From the NCBI RefSeq assembly GCF_025685655.1, contig NZ_JAGSYG010000001.1, positions 1,488,001 to 1,552,000 of the forward strand: a stretch of DNA of 64,000 bases, given 5' to 3'. The notes beneath the pieces were generated by a model. That model worked only from the letters and a program-made list of their open reading frames with translations. It had not been told where the DNA came from and searched no databases. A program made the translations under genes and the position numbers. Positions 17,401-25,893 of the stretch are shown piece after piece (position 1 is the stretch's first letter; each line of letters opens with the position of its first letter). This stretch comes from Acidicapsa ligni (GTDB lineage Bacteria > Acidobacteriota > Terriglobia > Terriglobales > Acidobacteriaceae).

Positions 17401-17525
17401 CAAGCGAGCCTAACGGAGGAACTTTATTGGTACTCGAAGTACCCGTTCGACATGCCAACACGCGCAGACGGCCGTGGCACTTTGTGAGATCAAAGGTCGA
17501 TTCGCTCCCGAAGTCACCAGCGTGA
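14445..17525 (+). CDS. propeller-sensor histidine kinase with Y_Y_Y and HisKA_3 domains (1026 aa)
   Basis: Large sensor kinase. After an N-terminal hydrophobic signal ending PSFAQ come about 12-14 two-component-regulator propeller repeats (DGYLWIAGSSGLLRFDG, DGDLWIGTGGQGIVHV, EGNVWAGTGHGLDKF and others). A Y_Y_Y domain lies around 690-770 (FRYKLQNFDKDWSSP ... YTNLPPGKYEFKV), then one transmembrane helix (~775-795). The kinase has phospho-acceptor His812 in RIARDLHDTLLQ, an N-box (EAIGNSFKHS, ~918) and GHWGIQNMRERA. The propeller would face the periplasm and sense a polymer or carbohydrate signal; the kinase is cytoplasmic. The ATG at 14445 follows TGGAGG; an upstream TTG at 14361 is less likely. 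Pairs with the NarL regulator before it. Confidence 0.9.
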   Translation: MSESAVIARASELANQAKSIAVQWARWMRWAQWTLLFLLTASPSFAQSHTLEVSQYLHTSWTSQEGFFKAGISAINSVAQTSDGYLWIAGSSGLLRFDGVRFVEWKPPANDSLPRRPLHRLLGSRDGSLWISGIGLAELKANGEFRRYHQLDSTEVEALYEDKDGGIWAAGAGQASILCRFYRGGSQCFPANSPLGTFAGPLHEDEKGQLWICTSTGIWKLRPGSPQKVASVSGLTNAYAFDQDANGTLVFTTGEHMNRITADGKIQPYPIEMKFPRTLLKDRDGDLWIGTGGQGIVHVHEGRADSFTTSDGLSSNSVVSLFQDREGNVWAGTGHGLDKFTKPAVPSLTSKQGLSIDYVNSVLTDRKGVTWIGTRDGLYQLVGGRAVKSTVKLPSDLITSLFETSKGRMLVGINDPRGLVWLDGSKASHLRVTTGENVFEVAEGKGGDLWLESGSLGLMHLNEKGDQVEDFKRKIGGDALAFDSKREGVWVAFSGGGLRLYKDGKIVERYGTKAGLGEGIVRDPQVDEDGGVWAGTRVGLAHVLHGKLSMLNRKNGLPCDAVHWMRHDRDHNVWLYTECGLVAFPESELVSWIAQPSHTVAITHYLMNTDGVESVAYNGWYTPQASITNDGRIVFATTVGLSILDPRSLNQNASPPPVHIEEITADERDVSGKGRVSLPVNVRSVRIAFTALSFAAPRRVLFRYKLQNFDKDWSSPDPLRQATYTNLPPGKYEFKVMACNNDGVWNTTGDTLSFAIPPAFYQTIWFKVAIVGSVAGLLWVFYLLRLRSATAAVTARLGERLQERERIARDLHDTLLQDFQAVTLRFQVVSTRLEKEDPRRLALEEGLDHADQVLAEGRNHIRDIRADTKTGDELSESLTQYGNELSQLKKISFSMIVNGSPYPLDPIVRDEIHRIGREAIGNSFKHSNGTRVETVISYGADQLQMKVYDDGIGLDSNLLSSGRPGHWGIQNMRERARKIGANFEFSSEPNGGTLLVLEVPVRHANTRRRPWHFVRSKVDSLPKSPA

Positions 17526-17535
17526 TGCCGTGCCA

Positions 17536-17574
17536 CGCGACCCAGATTTTGAGAAGATCAAAATCCGGATCGCG
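17536..17574. terminator. large hairpin between convergent genes
   Basis: Arms of 17 bases (CGCGACCCAGATTTTGA and TCAAAATCCGGATCGCG) pair with two A-C mismatches around the 5-base loop GAAGA. It begins ten bases after the kinase stop and lies between convergent genes, so it probably ends transcription from both sides, although no T-tract follows on the plus strand. Confidence 0.55.
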
Positions 17575-17647
17575 CTAATAAGCACTGACGTTCACGATGT
17601 AGCTCGTACTCACTGTTTTCAGTCAAGCGGCGTGTCGCTCCAGCAGG

Positions 17648-18202
17648 TCACTTCGGCTGGTCGTGTGTGGATACGGAGGCCATAGTTTCGAAGACGCCAT
17701 CGTTTCTGACCAGCTTATGAAAGAGGATTGCAGAGACGTGCATCAGGATGAGTCCGAAAAAGGCAAACGCCAGGTAATAATGCGCATTCCACAGCAGCGT
17801 ATGCAAGCCAGGACTTACAGGCAGGATCGACGGCAGATGCACGCTGCCGAAAAGCACCACAGGATAAGACGCAGCAGACAACATGGCCCAGCCGATCAGT
17901 GGCATGGCTATCATCAGCGCGTAGAAGATATACTGCGATAGCTCCGCTGCCAGCTTCATCGGTTCCGGCAGATCGGCGGGCAGCGCAGGCGCACCATAAA
18001 TAATGCGCAGCGTCAGACGAATAAGCACCAACACCAGGATCGCGATGCCAAGCGGCTTGTGAATCTGGACCAGTGTCAGGTATCTGGGTGTGACGGTCGA
18101 GACCATACCCACACCGATAAACAACATGGACAGAATGCAGATTGCCATGAGCCAGTGAAGCAATCGCTGCGGCGCGGTGAAGCGTGTGCGGGCTGTTGTC
18201 AT
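17648..18202 (-). CDS. cytochrome b561-type membrane protein (184 aa)
   Basis: Four membrane helices with conserved histidines at the expected places: RLLHWLMA (helix 1), VQIHKPLG (helix 2), and HTLLWNAHYYLAF and LILMHVSAILFHKLV (helices 3-4), which would hold two b-type haems. Such proteins move electrons between quinol and periplasmic partners or scavenge superoxide. The start codon overlaps the stop of the catalase-like gene (ATGA), so the two are a coupled pair: a periplasmic peroxidase and its likely membrane electron donor. The length is standard for the family. Confidence 0.88.
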   Translation of the reverse strand: MTTARTRFTAPQRLLHWLMAICILSMLFIGVGMVSTVTPRYLTLVQIHKPLGIAILVLVLIRLTLRIIYGAPALPADLPEPMKLAAELSQYIFYALMIAMPLIGWAMLSAASYPVVLFGSVHLPSILPVSPGLHTLLWNAHYYLAFAFFGLILMHVSAILFHKLVRNDGVFETMASVSTHDQPK

Positions 18203-19257
18203 TGCTTGCCTCCCGTCGCCGTACGCGGATAGTGCGAGGCTTCGGCTGTACGGCTGTTGTAAGACTGGGCATACGCTGCTGAACGCGCGGCCGGGAATGG
18301 GTCATCTGAAGTAGTAATTCCAGCGGGCAGCACAGTCGGATCGAAATTGATGTCGCGGCAGGGGCCATCGCGTTCTGGTTGAACCTGCTGCACGTTGAGC
18401 GTACCGACGTTGACCGTCTGGCGATCCGCAGGCCACGCCTTGTTGGGGTCCGCAGTTGGGTCACCGGGATTGGCAACGGTGACGACCACGCTCCAGTGCT
18501 GAGCGCCGGCTGCTACGCGCTGGGTGATCTCCTGCTCAAGAAAATCAGGACCGCGCTTGGCAAGCTCCTGAGGCGTAATCGAAACGGGCTGTGCCTCCGG
18601 GATAAACGACCAGCGGATGGGGTGTTTAGCACCGGAGCCGTCAACGAACAAGAAGGAGTCAAGACTGTTGTAGCGCTCCTCCGCATAGCTCTCGGTCCAC
18701 GGGGCAGTCTTAGCCCAGCCGAGGAAGGTGAGGAATCCCGGATGCTTGCCAATAAAACTTTTCATCGCATCCGGAGCCTTGCTCGCAGCGGCAATCTGAA
18801 GATCGTAGAAATCCTGTGGGGTCGAAACGGGGAAGATCGGCGGGTCGATCATAGCGCTGCGCCATTGCTGCCCATCTGTTGCCGTGATTTGAATGCCAAG
18901 ACCACGCACACGCACCATGGCATCCTCAGCATTCGCATTCGCAGTTGCAAGGTTAAATCGCCCCACCACCGGATATTCGCCCTTGACGAAGACGGGAGCT
19001 TTGGAGAGTGTTGAACCCTCGCCGTTTGCGTCAAACGTTCCCGTGAAGCAGATGCCCTTGGCGTGGTTACGGCGATGCCCCAATGCCGGGCCGCCAGGGG
19101 GTGCCAACGACGCTACGATCTTTTGCGGTGTAAGCCTATGCGGTGAGAGCCATCCAGCCGTGTATGCGAAAGCTAGCGCGGCAGAGCCCGCTATTGCGGC
19201 AATTAATACAAATGGCCAAAGCCGAAAAGCCTTCGGTGATGCAGCAGACGGAACCAT
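18199..19257 (-). CDS. catalase-family peroxidase, periplasmic (352 aa)
   Basis: Small catalase-like haem protein of the SrpA type, about 350 residues against 480-700 for true catalases. An N-terminal hydrophobic segment (~14-33, FVLIAAIAGSAALAFAYTAGWL) anchors or exports it. The haem-side motif is visible as GHRRNHAKGICFTGTF with the catalytic His near residue 64, and the proximal tyrosine is probably in ARSAAYAQSYNSR near the C-terminus. Such enzymes reduce hydroperoxides using an electron donor rather than dismutating H2O2. The downstream cytochrome b561 gene overlaps by four bases and probably supplies electrons. Confidence 0.87.
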   Translation of the reverse strand: MVPSAASPKAFRLWPFVLIAAIAGSAALAFAYTAGWLSPHRLTPQKIVASLAPPGGPALGHRRNHAKGICFTGTFDANGEGSTLSKAPVFVKGEYPVVGRFNLATANANAEDAMVRVRGLGIQITATDGQQWRSAMIDPPIFPVSTPQDFYDLQIAAASKAPDAMKSFIGKHPGFLTFLGWAKTAPWTESYAEERYNSLDSFLFVDGSGAKHPIRWSFIPEAQPVSITPQELAKRGPDFLEQEITQRVAAGAQHWSVVVTVANPGDPTADPNKAWPADRQTVNVGTLNVQQVQPERDGPCRDINFDPTVLPAGITTSDDPFPAARSAAYAQSYNSRTAEASHYPRTATGGKQ

Positions 19258-19811
19258 TCAAACCTCGTTTCTTGCCAATATGGGTCTTGGGCCTTCACAC
19301 TTTCGCTGGAGATTTCCCCGCTTAACAAAGTGCATTCACATGATCCTCTGGTCCAAGCCATCTAAGCGTCGAACTCAGGACTAGAATACAGAATGTCTGA
19401 TGAGATGCTTATCTTTTGATAATCCTAACGATGCTCTTCCTGCTATTCCACCTTTCCGGAATGCTCTGTGCTCAAACTCTACGCTCAAATTCGTACGACG
19501 CCATCTTCCTCACAAATACGCCAGTAGCCCAACTTGACTCAACTTCGAAAAATCTTCATTTCATCTCGAATGCCGACTGCTCATAAACTGTGTTTGCAGG
19601 GTCACAATCAACCAGGGATGCTTTGGCGGGACGATTCGCCTTAATCTTTATCTGCCCTGTATCTGATCTGTAGTAGATAACTGGCCCACCGGAGCATACT
19701 TGTACGCGGGCAATGTTGCGTCTGGGTACAAAATACCACTTTCGAGTTCTTTTCTAACAACTAGTTGAAATGTCATCCTTCATGTAGACCGTCGAAATCC
19801 AGAGGGTGTTG
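19258..19811. other. 554-bp intergenic region with one coding-like remnant
   Basis: Divergent region between the catalase-peroxidase gene and the lipoprotein/kinase operon. Apart from the minus-strand remnant at 19556-19753 (listed separately), I see no gene, repeat or clear promoter. Confidence 0.35.
19556..19753 (-). pseudogene. possible gene remnant without start codon
   Basis: A stop-free minus-strand frame of 65 codons that lacks an ATG, GTG or TTG near its beginning and is preceded by an in-frame TAG. Its translation (…RKWYFVPRRNIARVQVC…, …VIYYRSDTGQIKIKANRP…, ending YEQSAFEMK) has balanced, protein-like composition with alternating beta-strand patterning. It may be the 3' end of a decayed gene. 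A random open frame of this length is quite possible, so confidence is low. Confidence 0.25.
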
Positions 19812-20927
19812 ATGAGAAGTCTTCAGGTACGCCGGGCGTCCCCAATCAGGGAACTAATCGCTTCGTTTCGTACTTTCGCCAGGTCTCCATTGAATGCCGC
19901 TCTCGCTGCGTCCCTTTGCGCAGCCCTGATATTTCCCATGGGCTGTAGAAGCACCCGTAAATCACCTGCGCCTGCAATACACTTTGCACATGTTCCCCCA
20001 AAAGGAGCAGGAGCGGAGTACCTTGATCACATCAACGGGCAGGTTGTAAATTCTCCGGTTGGAGTGCGGATCATTGTATATGCGCACCTCAGAGACACCT
20101 GGTGGGTGCAGCCATTCAGGAGCCGCGCGTTCACCGATGTCGGAAGCGATGGGGCCTGGGAGAATTACACCCATCTCGGCTCAGACTATGCCGCCCTGTT
20201 AGTTACCCCGGATTTTCAGCCCATAGCGAGACTTTCGGCACTGCCTCCAGCAGGCGGTAACGTGTTAGCGATCGCAACAACAAAGGCATCCTCCGAGCCG
20301 CGACCAGCTCCAAAGGTAGTTCATTTCAGTGGCTACGATTGGAGAGTTCGCTCTTCTCCCAATGATCGCGGAGGAGAGATTTGTGATTACGAACCCTCCA
20401 ATGTTTGGGTTGATGATCAAGGCTATCTTCACCTGTTAATGGGTCTCGAAGGAGGCCATCGTTATTGTGCTGGAATCAGCCTGACTCGCAGTCTTGGCTA
20501 CGGAACCTACAAGTTTGTGATCGAAGATACAAACCATCTCCCTACCTCTGCCGTTCTCGCTCTCTTCACGCAGGACAGTGATGGAGCTGATATGGATATT
20601 GAGTTGAGCCGTTGGGGAAATGCCTTGAACCGTAACGCTGATTACGTGGTGCAACCGTACTATATTCCGGAGAATACAGTACACTTTGAGATTCCAGCAG
20701 GGCCCACAACCCATGTGCTGCGATGGGAGCCAGGGAGAGCCACCTTCAGATCCTTCGCAGGCGTCTCTACGGCTCACTCGAAAATTATTGAACATGTGTT
20801 CAAATCTGGCGTACCAGTACCGGCCAACGAAACGCTCCTCATCGATTTCTATGATGCCCATCATCCTCAAAGCGGACTTCAGCATCCCGTCGAAGTTGTG
20901 GTCCAAAATTTCGAGTATCTGCCATGA
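19812..20927 (+). CDS. GH16-like (concanavalin A fold) lipoprotein (371 aa)
   Basis: The protein has a basic N-terminus, a hydrophobic stretch (about 28-43) and the cysteine in PMGCRS, a lipobox-like site, so it is probably a lipoprotein. Residues ~170-370 look like a concanavalin A-like fold of the glycoside hydrolase 16 type: SNVWVDDQGYLHLLMG, GYGTYKFVIED, DGADMDIELSRWGN and THVLRWEPGRATFRSF, then the final beta strand. The GH16 catalytic signature E-x-D-x-(x)-E appears as D-M-D-I-E, so the nucleophile Glu is replaced and the protein may bind glycans without cutting them. ATG 19812 follows AGAGGG; a GTG six bases upstream is possible. It is followed directly by a propeller kinase gene, so it may feed the signal. 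Confidence 0.7.
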   Translation: MRSLQVRRASPIRELIASFRTFARSPLNAALAASLCAALIFPMGCRSTRKSPAPAIHFAHVPPKGAGAEYLDHINGQVVNSPVGVRIIVYAHLRDTWWVQPFRSRAFTDVGSDGAWENYTHLGSDYAALLVTPDFQPIARLSALPPAGGNVLAIATTKASSEPRPAPKVVHFSGYDWRVRSSPNDRGGEICDYEPSNVWVDDQGYLHLLMGLEGGHRYCAGISLTRSLGYGTYKFVIEDTNHLPTSAVLALFTQDSDGADMDIELSRWGNALNRNADYVVQPYYIPENTVHFEIPAGPTTHVLRWEPGRATFRSFAGVSTAHSKIIEHVFKSGVPVPANETLLIDFYDAHHPQSGLQHPVEVVVQNFEYLP

Positions 20928-23900
20928 TCGCGTCAGGACGAACGTAGTCCCCGCAGTTATCGCACTTGCCTTGGCATTTTGGATTCCGGCAACAGCCGTC
21001 GCCTTGAGTAGTACTCGAACAATGGCACAGTACGTTCACGCTGTATGGGGTGCCGACAAGGGCTATGCCGGGGGCACTGTCTATGCCATCGCTCAAACTC
21101 CGGATGGTTATCTTTGGTTGGGCACGGAGCACGGACTTGTTCGATTCGACGGATCGGAATTCACCCCGATCGACCTTCCTCTTTCGGATCGCAGATCGGT
21201 TGCAGTCCGAGGACTAGTGGAGGACGCGTATGGAGATCTCTGGATCCGCCTCGATGGTCCGCGCCTACTCAGATATAGGAATGGCGCATTTGAAGATGCG
21301 GTACTGAAGTTTGACATCCACGAAGGATTCTTTGCAGCAATGTCCCGGGATCGGAGTGGCAAGTTACTCCTATGGGGGCCACAAAACAGAACCCTTCGCT
21401 TTCAAAATGGTCACTTCCAGCGCGAGTCCCCACAGGACGATATAGACGGCATAGTCATCTCTCTTCTTGATAGCCCCACTGGTGCGTTATGGCTCGGCGC
21501 GCGGGATGCAGGTCTGTACAAGATCGAGAACGGTAAGGTCGCTAAGATCCTCCCCGAGCTGTTGTTACACAGTGTCAATGCTCTTGTTCCTTCAGAGCAC
21601 GAGGGAGTGTGGATAGGAGCAGAGAGTGGACTCTATCTCTGGGAACATGGAATCTCGGTTCGCTTAAAGCTCCCTGAGCGATTAGGTAAAGTACAGATTT
21701 TCGCGCTCCTGCGGGATCATCATCACAACCTGTGGGCAGGCACAGATGCCGGGCTTTACCGTATCGATCCCGAACGTAATGTTGTTACCGGATTCTTCCG
21801 CAGTCAGGACGACCCGGAAATCACCTCCATTTACGAAGACGGCGATGGAAGCATTTGGTTTGCCGGATCACACGGCCTCGAACGTCTGCGCGACGGCATG
21901 TTTACGTCCATCTCATCCCGCGACCCATCGCTCAGCGAAATTGGCGGACCTGTTTTTGTAGACGATGCCGGACGCGCATGGTTCGGTCCGTCATCGGGCG
22001 GCCTTTTCTGTCTGGAGAATGGTTCCTTTAAGCGCGTGGATATTCCCGGCGATAACAACGATGTTGTTTATTCAATCGACGGCGCCAAAGACGAGCTATG
22101 GCTCGGCCGGCAGCGAGGTGGCCTGACCGAGTTGATACGGCGCGGTGACGGGTGGTCCTCTCGAACTTATACATCCAGGCAGGGCTTAGCCCAGAACAGC
22201 GTTTATACAGTAACCCGCGCTCGCGACAAAAGCATCTGGGCGGGCACAGTCAGCGGCGGTATGAGTGTGTTGCGGAACGGTCAGTTCACGACGTATACCC
22301 TGAATAATGGCCTGCCTTCGAACGCGATTTTTTCCTCCGTCGAAGCTGCCGACGGAACAATGTGGGTTGCTTCGTCTGGTGGCCTTGCGCATTTCACAGG
22401 GGAGCATTGGCTGAAATACGGCTCCCCGCAAACCGATTTGCCACCAGGTATCAGAACAGTGTTTGAGGACTCAAGCCACGTTTTATGGATAGGTACATCT
22501 CACGGCATTGCGAGATTTAACAACGGTCGCATTGATGTGCCCCCGGGTCTGCCGCAGGCCTTGAGTGAGGAGGTATTGAGCATAGGAGAAGATGCTCAAG
22601 GTTTCTTATGGGTCTCCACTTCTGGACACGTTCTGCAGGTCGACCGGACGAAGATGCTCAATGGCACTCTTAACGAAAACGATGTGTTGAGCTATGGGGT
22701 CGATGACGGATTGAGCGAAACAAAAGGTGTAAGGCGAGATCGCTCACTCGTTTCAGATTCTTCCGGCCGCATCTGGTTATCGCTTCCACACTCCCTCGCA
22801 GTAGCCGATCCACGTGAGGCTGAAGGGTACAACAAGGCCGTTCGAGTACGCATTGAGTCCGTGTCAGCAGATACCGCATCTCTGGGCCCGCAACAGGGAT
22901 TGAACCTGTCGCCAGACACCCGCAGCATCACCTTTCGCTACGCAGGGACGAGTCTGGCAACGCCGCAACGCACGCAGTTCCGCTATCGCCTAGATGGCTT
23001 GGATCAGGAATGGAGCAATGATTCATCGTCAAGGCAGGTCGTGTACACCCATTTATCTCCGTCAACGTATACGTTTCGAATCATGGCATCGAATGCGCTG
23101 GGTGCCTGGAATGGCCCTGAAAACGATGTGAAATTTACGGTGCAGCCGGCACTATGGCAGACCTGGTATTTCCAGATGCTCGCAGTTTTGCTGACCGCTG
23201 TAGTTGCCATTGGCTTGTATCGAATCCGTTTGAAGCAGGTGACAGGGCAACTCAACAGACGATTTCAAGATCGCCTAGCCGAGCGCACCCGAATAGCTCA
23301 AGAGCTACACGATACGTTGTTACAGGGCGTCATAAGCGCCTCTATGCAGCTTGATGTCGCACAAGACGATATAGCAGAGGATTCCCCTGCGAGGCCCAAG
23401 CTACAGCGCCTGTTGCACCAGATGCGTCAGGTCACAACAGAGGGTAGAAGAGCTCTGCAGGGACTTCGCACCATTGACAACACCGTGACCGCGGAAGCTG
23501 CATTCCAACGGATGATGACTGAGTTTACTTCTTCACCATCATCCCGGCACGCCGTGTATGTGCAAGGTGATAATCGTCCTTTGAAAACGGTTGTATTCGA
23601 TGAGGTATATCGGATAGGCCATGAGGCCTACCTCAACGCTGTTGTTCACGCCTCTGCACGCGAGATTGAGATCACGGTAGACTACGGCCTCCGTGTTTTC
23701 CGCCTGCTGGTGAGGGATGATGGCTGCGGAATTGATCCAGGTATCCTGAGGCATGGTCGTGAAGGTCACTGGGGCCTGGCAGGCATGAGGGAACGCGCTG
23801 AAGCAATTGGCTCAGATCTAGCAATCCATACTCGTCCTTCCGGGGGGACAGAGGTAGAACTTCGTATCCCCGCCGCAATTGCCTATTCGCGCATAAAATC

Positions 23901-23976
23901 CCGCCGAATACAGTGGCCGTGGCCACTTCGGAAGTTCTATCCTAAACATGAGAAAAGAGACGAGCAGTCACAATGA
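20851..23976 (+). CDS. propeller-sensor histidine kinase (about 1041 aa)
   Basis: Second propeller kinase, same architecture as the one at 14445. A signal segment (VPAVIALALAFWIPATAVAL) precedes the common opening MAQYVHAVWGADKGYAGGTVYAIAQTPDGYLWLGTEHGL. Then come propeller blades, a Y_Y_Y domain (FRYRLDGLDQEWSNDSS ... YTHLSPSTYTFRI), a transmembrane helix, and a HisKA_3 kinase with His820 in RIAQELHDTLLQG, an N-box EAYLNAVVHAS and GHWGLAGMRERA. The start is uncertain: the first plausible ATG (20851) overlaps the lipoprotein gene by 77 bp and has no clear ribosome binding site, so translation may be coupled. The NarL regulator gene follows with a 4-bp overlap, which defines the cognate pair. 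Confidence 0.88.
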   Translation: MMPIILKADFSIPSKLWSKISSICHDRVRTNVVPAVIALALAFWIPATAVALSSTRTMAQYVHAVWGADKGYAGGTVYAIAQTPDGYLWLGTEHGLVRFDGSEFTPIDLPLSDRRSVAVRGLVEDAYGDLWIRLDGPRLLRYRNGAFEDAVLKFDIHEGFFAAMSRDRSGKLLLWGPQNRTLRFQNGHFQRESPQDDIDGIVISLLDSPTGALWLGARDAGLYKIENGKVAKILPELLLHSVNALVPSEHEGVWIGAESGLYLWEHGISVRLKLPERLGKVQIFALLRDHHHNLWAGTDAGLYRIDPERNVVTGFFRSQDDPEITSIYEDGDGSIWFAGSHGLERLRDGMFTSISSRDPSLSEIGGPVFVDDAGRAWFGPSSGGLFCLENGSFKRVDIPGDNNDVVYSIDGAKDELWLGRQRGGLTELIRRGDGWSSRTYTSRQGLAQNSVYTVTRARDKSIWAGTVSGGMSVLRNGQFTTYTLNNGLPSNAIFSSVEAADGTMWVASSGGLAHFTGEHWLKYGSPQTDLPPGIRTVFEDSSHVLWIGTSHGIARFNNGRIDVPPGLPQALSEEVLSIGEDAQGFLWVSTSGHVLQVDRTKMLNGTLNENDVLSYGVDDGLSETKGVRRDRSLVSDSSGRIWLSLPHSLAVADPREAEGYNKAVRVRIESVSADTASLGPQQGLNLSPDTRSITFRYAGTSLATPQRTQFRYRLDGLDQEWSNDSSSRQVVYTHLSPSTYTFRIMASNALGAWNGPENDVKFTVQPALWQTWYFQMLAVLLTAVVAIGLYRIRLKQVTGQLNRRFQDRLAERTRIAQELHDTLLQGVISASMQLDVAQDDIAEDSPARPKLQRLLHQMRQVTTEGRRALQGLRTIDNTVTAEAAFQRMMTEFTSSPSSRHAVYVQGDNRPLKTVVFDEVYRIGHEAYLNAVVHASAREIEITVDYGLRVFRLLVRDDGCGIDPGILRHGREGHWGLAGMRERAEAIGSDLAIHTRPSGGTEVELRIPAAIAYSRIKSRRIQWPWPLRKFYPKHEKRDEQSQ

Positions 23977-24605
23977 ACTTGCAATCTGTTCCAATCCGGA
24001 TCTTGTGCGTTGACGATCATCCGTTCATGCGCGAGGGCATCGCAGCTTATATTCATAAAGCGTCGGATATGGAATTGGTTGCCGAAGCTGTGAACGGACG
24101 GGAAGCGATCGAGCAATTCCGAAAGACGCAACCAGACGTAACACTTATGGACCTTCGCCTGCCCGACATAAGCGGCGTGGAGGCATTGCGAGCGATCCGG
24201 AAAGAGTTCGCTCATGCGCGGGTCATCATACTAAGCACCTTTGACGGAGATGCCGATATCCAACGCGCTCTCGAAGCTGGAGCACAAGCATATCTATTGA
24301 AAACCATGCCCAGATCAGAGCTACTCGAAACCATCCGCAAGGTTCACAGCGGTCAAAGGCATGTACCACCTGAAGTGGCCGCACAGCTCATGCAACACTT
24401 AGGGCAGGCTCACCTGAGTAAGAGAGAGATCGAAGTTATGGAAAAGCTGACCGAAGGGAATCGCAATATCGATATCGCTTCAGCGCTCTTCATCAGTGAG
24501 GAAACTGTAAAGGGACACATAAAGCGCATTATGGAAAAGTTGGGAGCCAACGACCGCACCGAAGCCGTCGCAATCGCTCTCCGTCGCGGCATTATTAAAC
24601 TCTGA
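23973..24605 (+). CDS. NarL/FixJ-family response regulator (210 aa)
   Basis: Receiver with the acidic pair in CVDDHPFMREG, phospho-acceptor Asp in DVTLMDLRLPDISG and Lys in AYLLKTMP; C-terminal LuxR helix-turn-helix (LSKREIEVMEKLTEGNRNIDIASALFISEETVKGHIKRI). All key residues are intact. The ATG overlaps the stop of the propeller kinase (ATGA), so it is certainly expressed with it and is the likely phosphate acceptor. It closes a three-gene operon: lipoprotein, sensor kinase, regulator. Close paralogue of the regulator at 13615. Confidence 0.93.
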   Translation: MNLQSVPIRILCVDDHPFMREGIAAYIHKASDMELVAEAVNGREAIEQFRKTQPDVTLMDLRLPDISGVEALRAIRKEFAHARVIILSTFDGDADIQRALEAGAQAYLLKTMPRSELLETIRKVHSGQRHVPPEVAAQLMQHLGQAHLSKREIEVMEKLTEGNRNIDIASALFISEETVKGHIKRIMEKLGANDRTEAVAIALRRGIIKL

Positions 24606-25057
24606 GTTCTACCCCGGCAGCCTCACTTCCTTGCTCCCCCTATTTCGAGTGATATGAAATGCCCCTTGACGGGGTTAACAGAAATAGACATTTTCACGGG
24701 ATCGATTTCAGTTTACCCAGAGCGCATAGTAGATCTCGTCGGATACCGGATCATGAAAGTAGCTGGGCCCGAGATAGAGAATCGTTCGATAATGCTGTCT
24801 CTTAATTTCAGATCTTTCTCTGAGCATTTCGAGATCTCTGAGCATCCAGTTGACTGCGCAATAAGCTAAGCTCTCGGGCCATCTACGTTCAGGTTCGGTA
24901 CGTCGACTTTACTTGACGAGACGGGACGAAACTTATGCTTTCATTTTCAAACGAAATCGCGTCAACTGCCCGAGACACTCGCCAACGCTGGCAGAGTTCT
25001 CGCCCAGCAACAAGCCCCCTCCGATCAGATCAATCGATACCAACTCGTAACAGCAGG
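24606..25057 (+). other. 452-bp region before the LytTR regulator
   Basis: No convincing gene. A short GC-rich hairpin (CCCC-TTGA-C-GGGG around 24662-24674) could end the upstream operon, and the phrase TCTCTGAGCAT occurs twice within 30 bases (around 24812 and 24835). The LytTR frame is open back to 24935, but that extension is not conserved-looking. Confidence 0.3.
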
Positions 25058-25876
25058 ATGCGAGAGATGAGGATTCGCGTGCTCCTGGCCGACGCAGACC
25101 CGGTCGCAACATCGACCGTTCGTAGCCGCCTTCGGTTGCATCCTGACTTTGACGTAATCTGCGAAACGTCTTCCGGAGAAGATGCAATTGCGAGAATTCA
25201 TTCTCTCCAGCCAGACGCCGTTTTTGTTGATGTAGGAGTGTTGGAGTCTTGCGGTCTCGATGTTATAGCGCTGCTTTGTCTACCGGTAAGACCCGTCATC
25301 GTGTTCCTTACCGAACACGCGCATTATGCCGTACAGGCATTCGACCTCGGAGTCGCCGACTATCTCTTGAAACCGATCGGCTCCGATCGCTTCGAAGTTA
25401 GTTTGGATCGCGTTCGAGAACAGGTAGCGCATCGACGCGTCACAGAGAGCGCACTTGAGACGAAGCTATCCACACTCGCACATCCGCACATCCAGCAGCA
25501 CAGCTTAGGCCGCATCACTGTCTCAGATCGAAGGCGGACACACGTCATCGAAGCAATCGACATTGAGTGGATCGGCGCTGCGGGTGACTACACCGAGCTG
25601 CATGTTCATGGCGCCACTCATCTCCTGAGAGAACCGCTTTCTGTTTTGCTGAGAAGATTGCCTGCCGATGTGTTCTGCCGCATTCACAGATCGTTCGTCG
25701 TCAACCTAAGCAAGGTCTCTGGATTCAAGACGCTCCGTAACCAGGATCTTCTTGTGAAGCTGAAGGACAAAACAGTACTTCGCGCAAGCCGCACGTTTAG
25801 CGAAGAACTCAAAAGAGCCGTCAGGCAACATTGTGCCTGGCCACAACTGGTTGCTTCAGAACAATCGTCAATCTAA
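25058..25876 (+). CDS. LytTR-family response regulator (272 aa)
   Basis: Receiver plus LytTR DNA-binding domain. The receiver shows LLADADPVATS, the phospho-acceptor Asp in DAVFVDVGVLESCGLD, and Lys in YLLKPIG. The LytTR part (about 165-265) has IDIEWIGAAGDYTELHVHG, RRLPADVFCRIHRSFVVNLSKV and NQDLLVKLKDKTVLRASRTFSEEL, the last two being the strands that enter DNA grooves. Close paralogue of the regulator at 42590. The ATG at 25058 was chosen (GCAGGA upstream); an ATG three codons later is equally possible. No LytS kinase lies beside it, so its kinase may be the pair at 44.8-47 kb. Confidence 0.88.
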   Translation: MREMRIRVLLADADPVATSTVRSRLRLHPDFDVICETSSGEDAIARIHSLQPDAVFVDVGVLESCGLDVIALLCLPVRPVIVFLTEHAHYAVQAFDLGVADYLLKPIGSDRFEVSLDRVREQVAHRRVTESALETKLSTLAHPHIQQHSLGRITVSDRRRTHVIEAIDIEWIGAAGDYTELHVHGATHLLREPLSVLLRRLPADVFCRIHRSFVVNLSKVSGFKTLRNQDLLVKLKDKTVLRASRTFSEELKRAVRQHCAWPQLVASEQSSI

Positions 25877-25893
25877 AACATCGGGAGGATGGT

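Noticed and set aside
24654-24869. 71-codon frame before the LytTR gene
   Set aside because: No ribosome binding site, no protein-like pattern.
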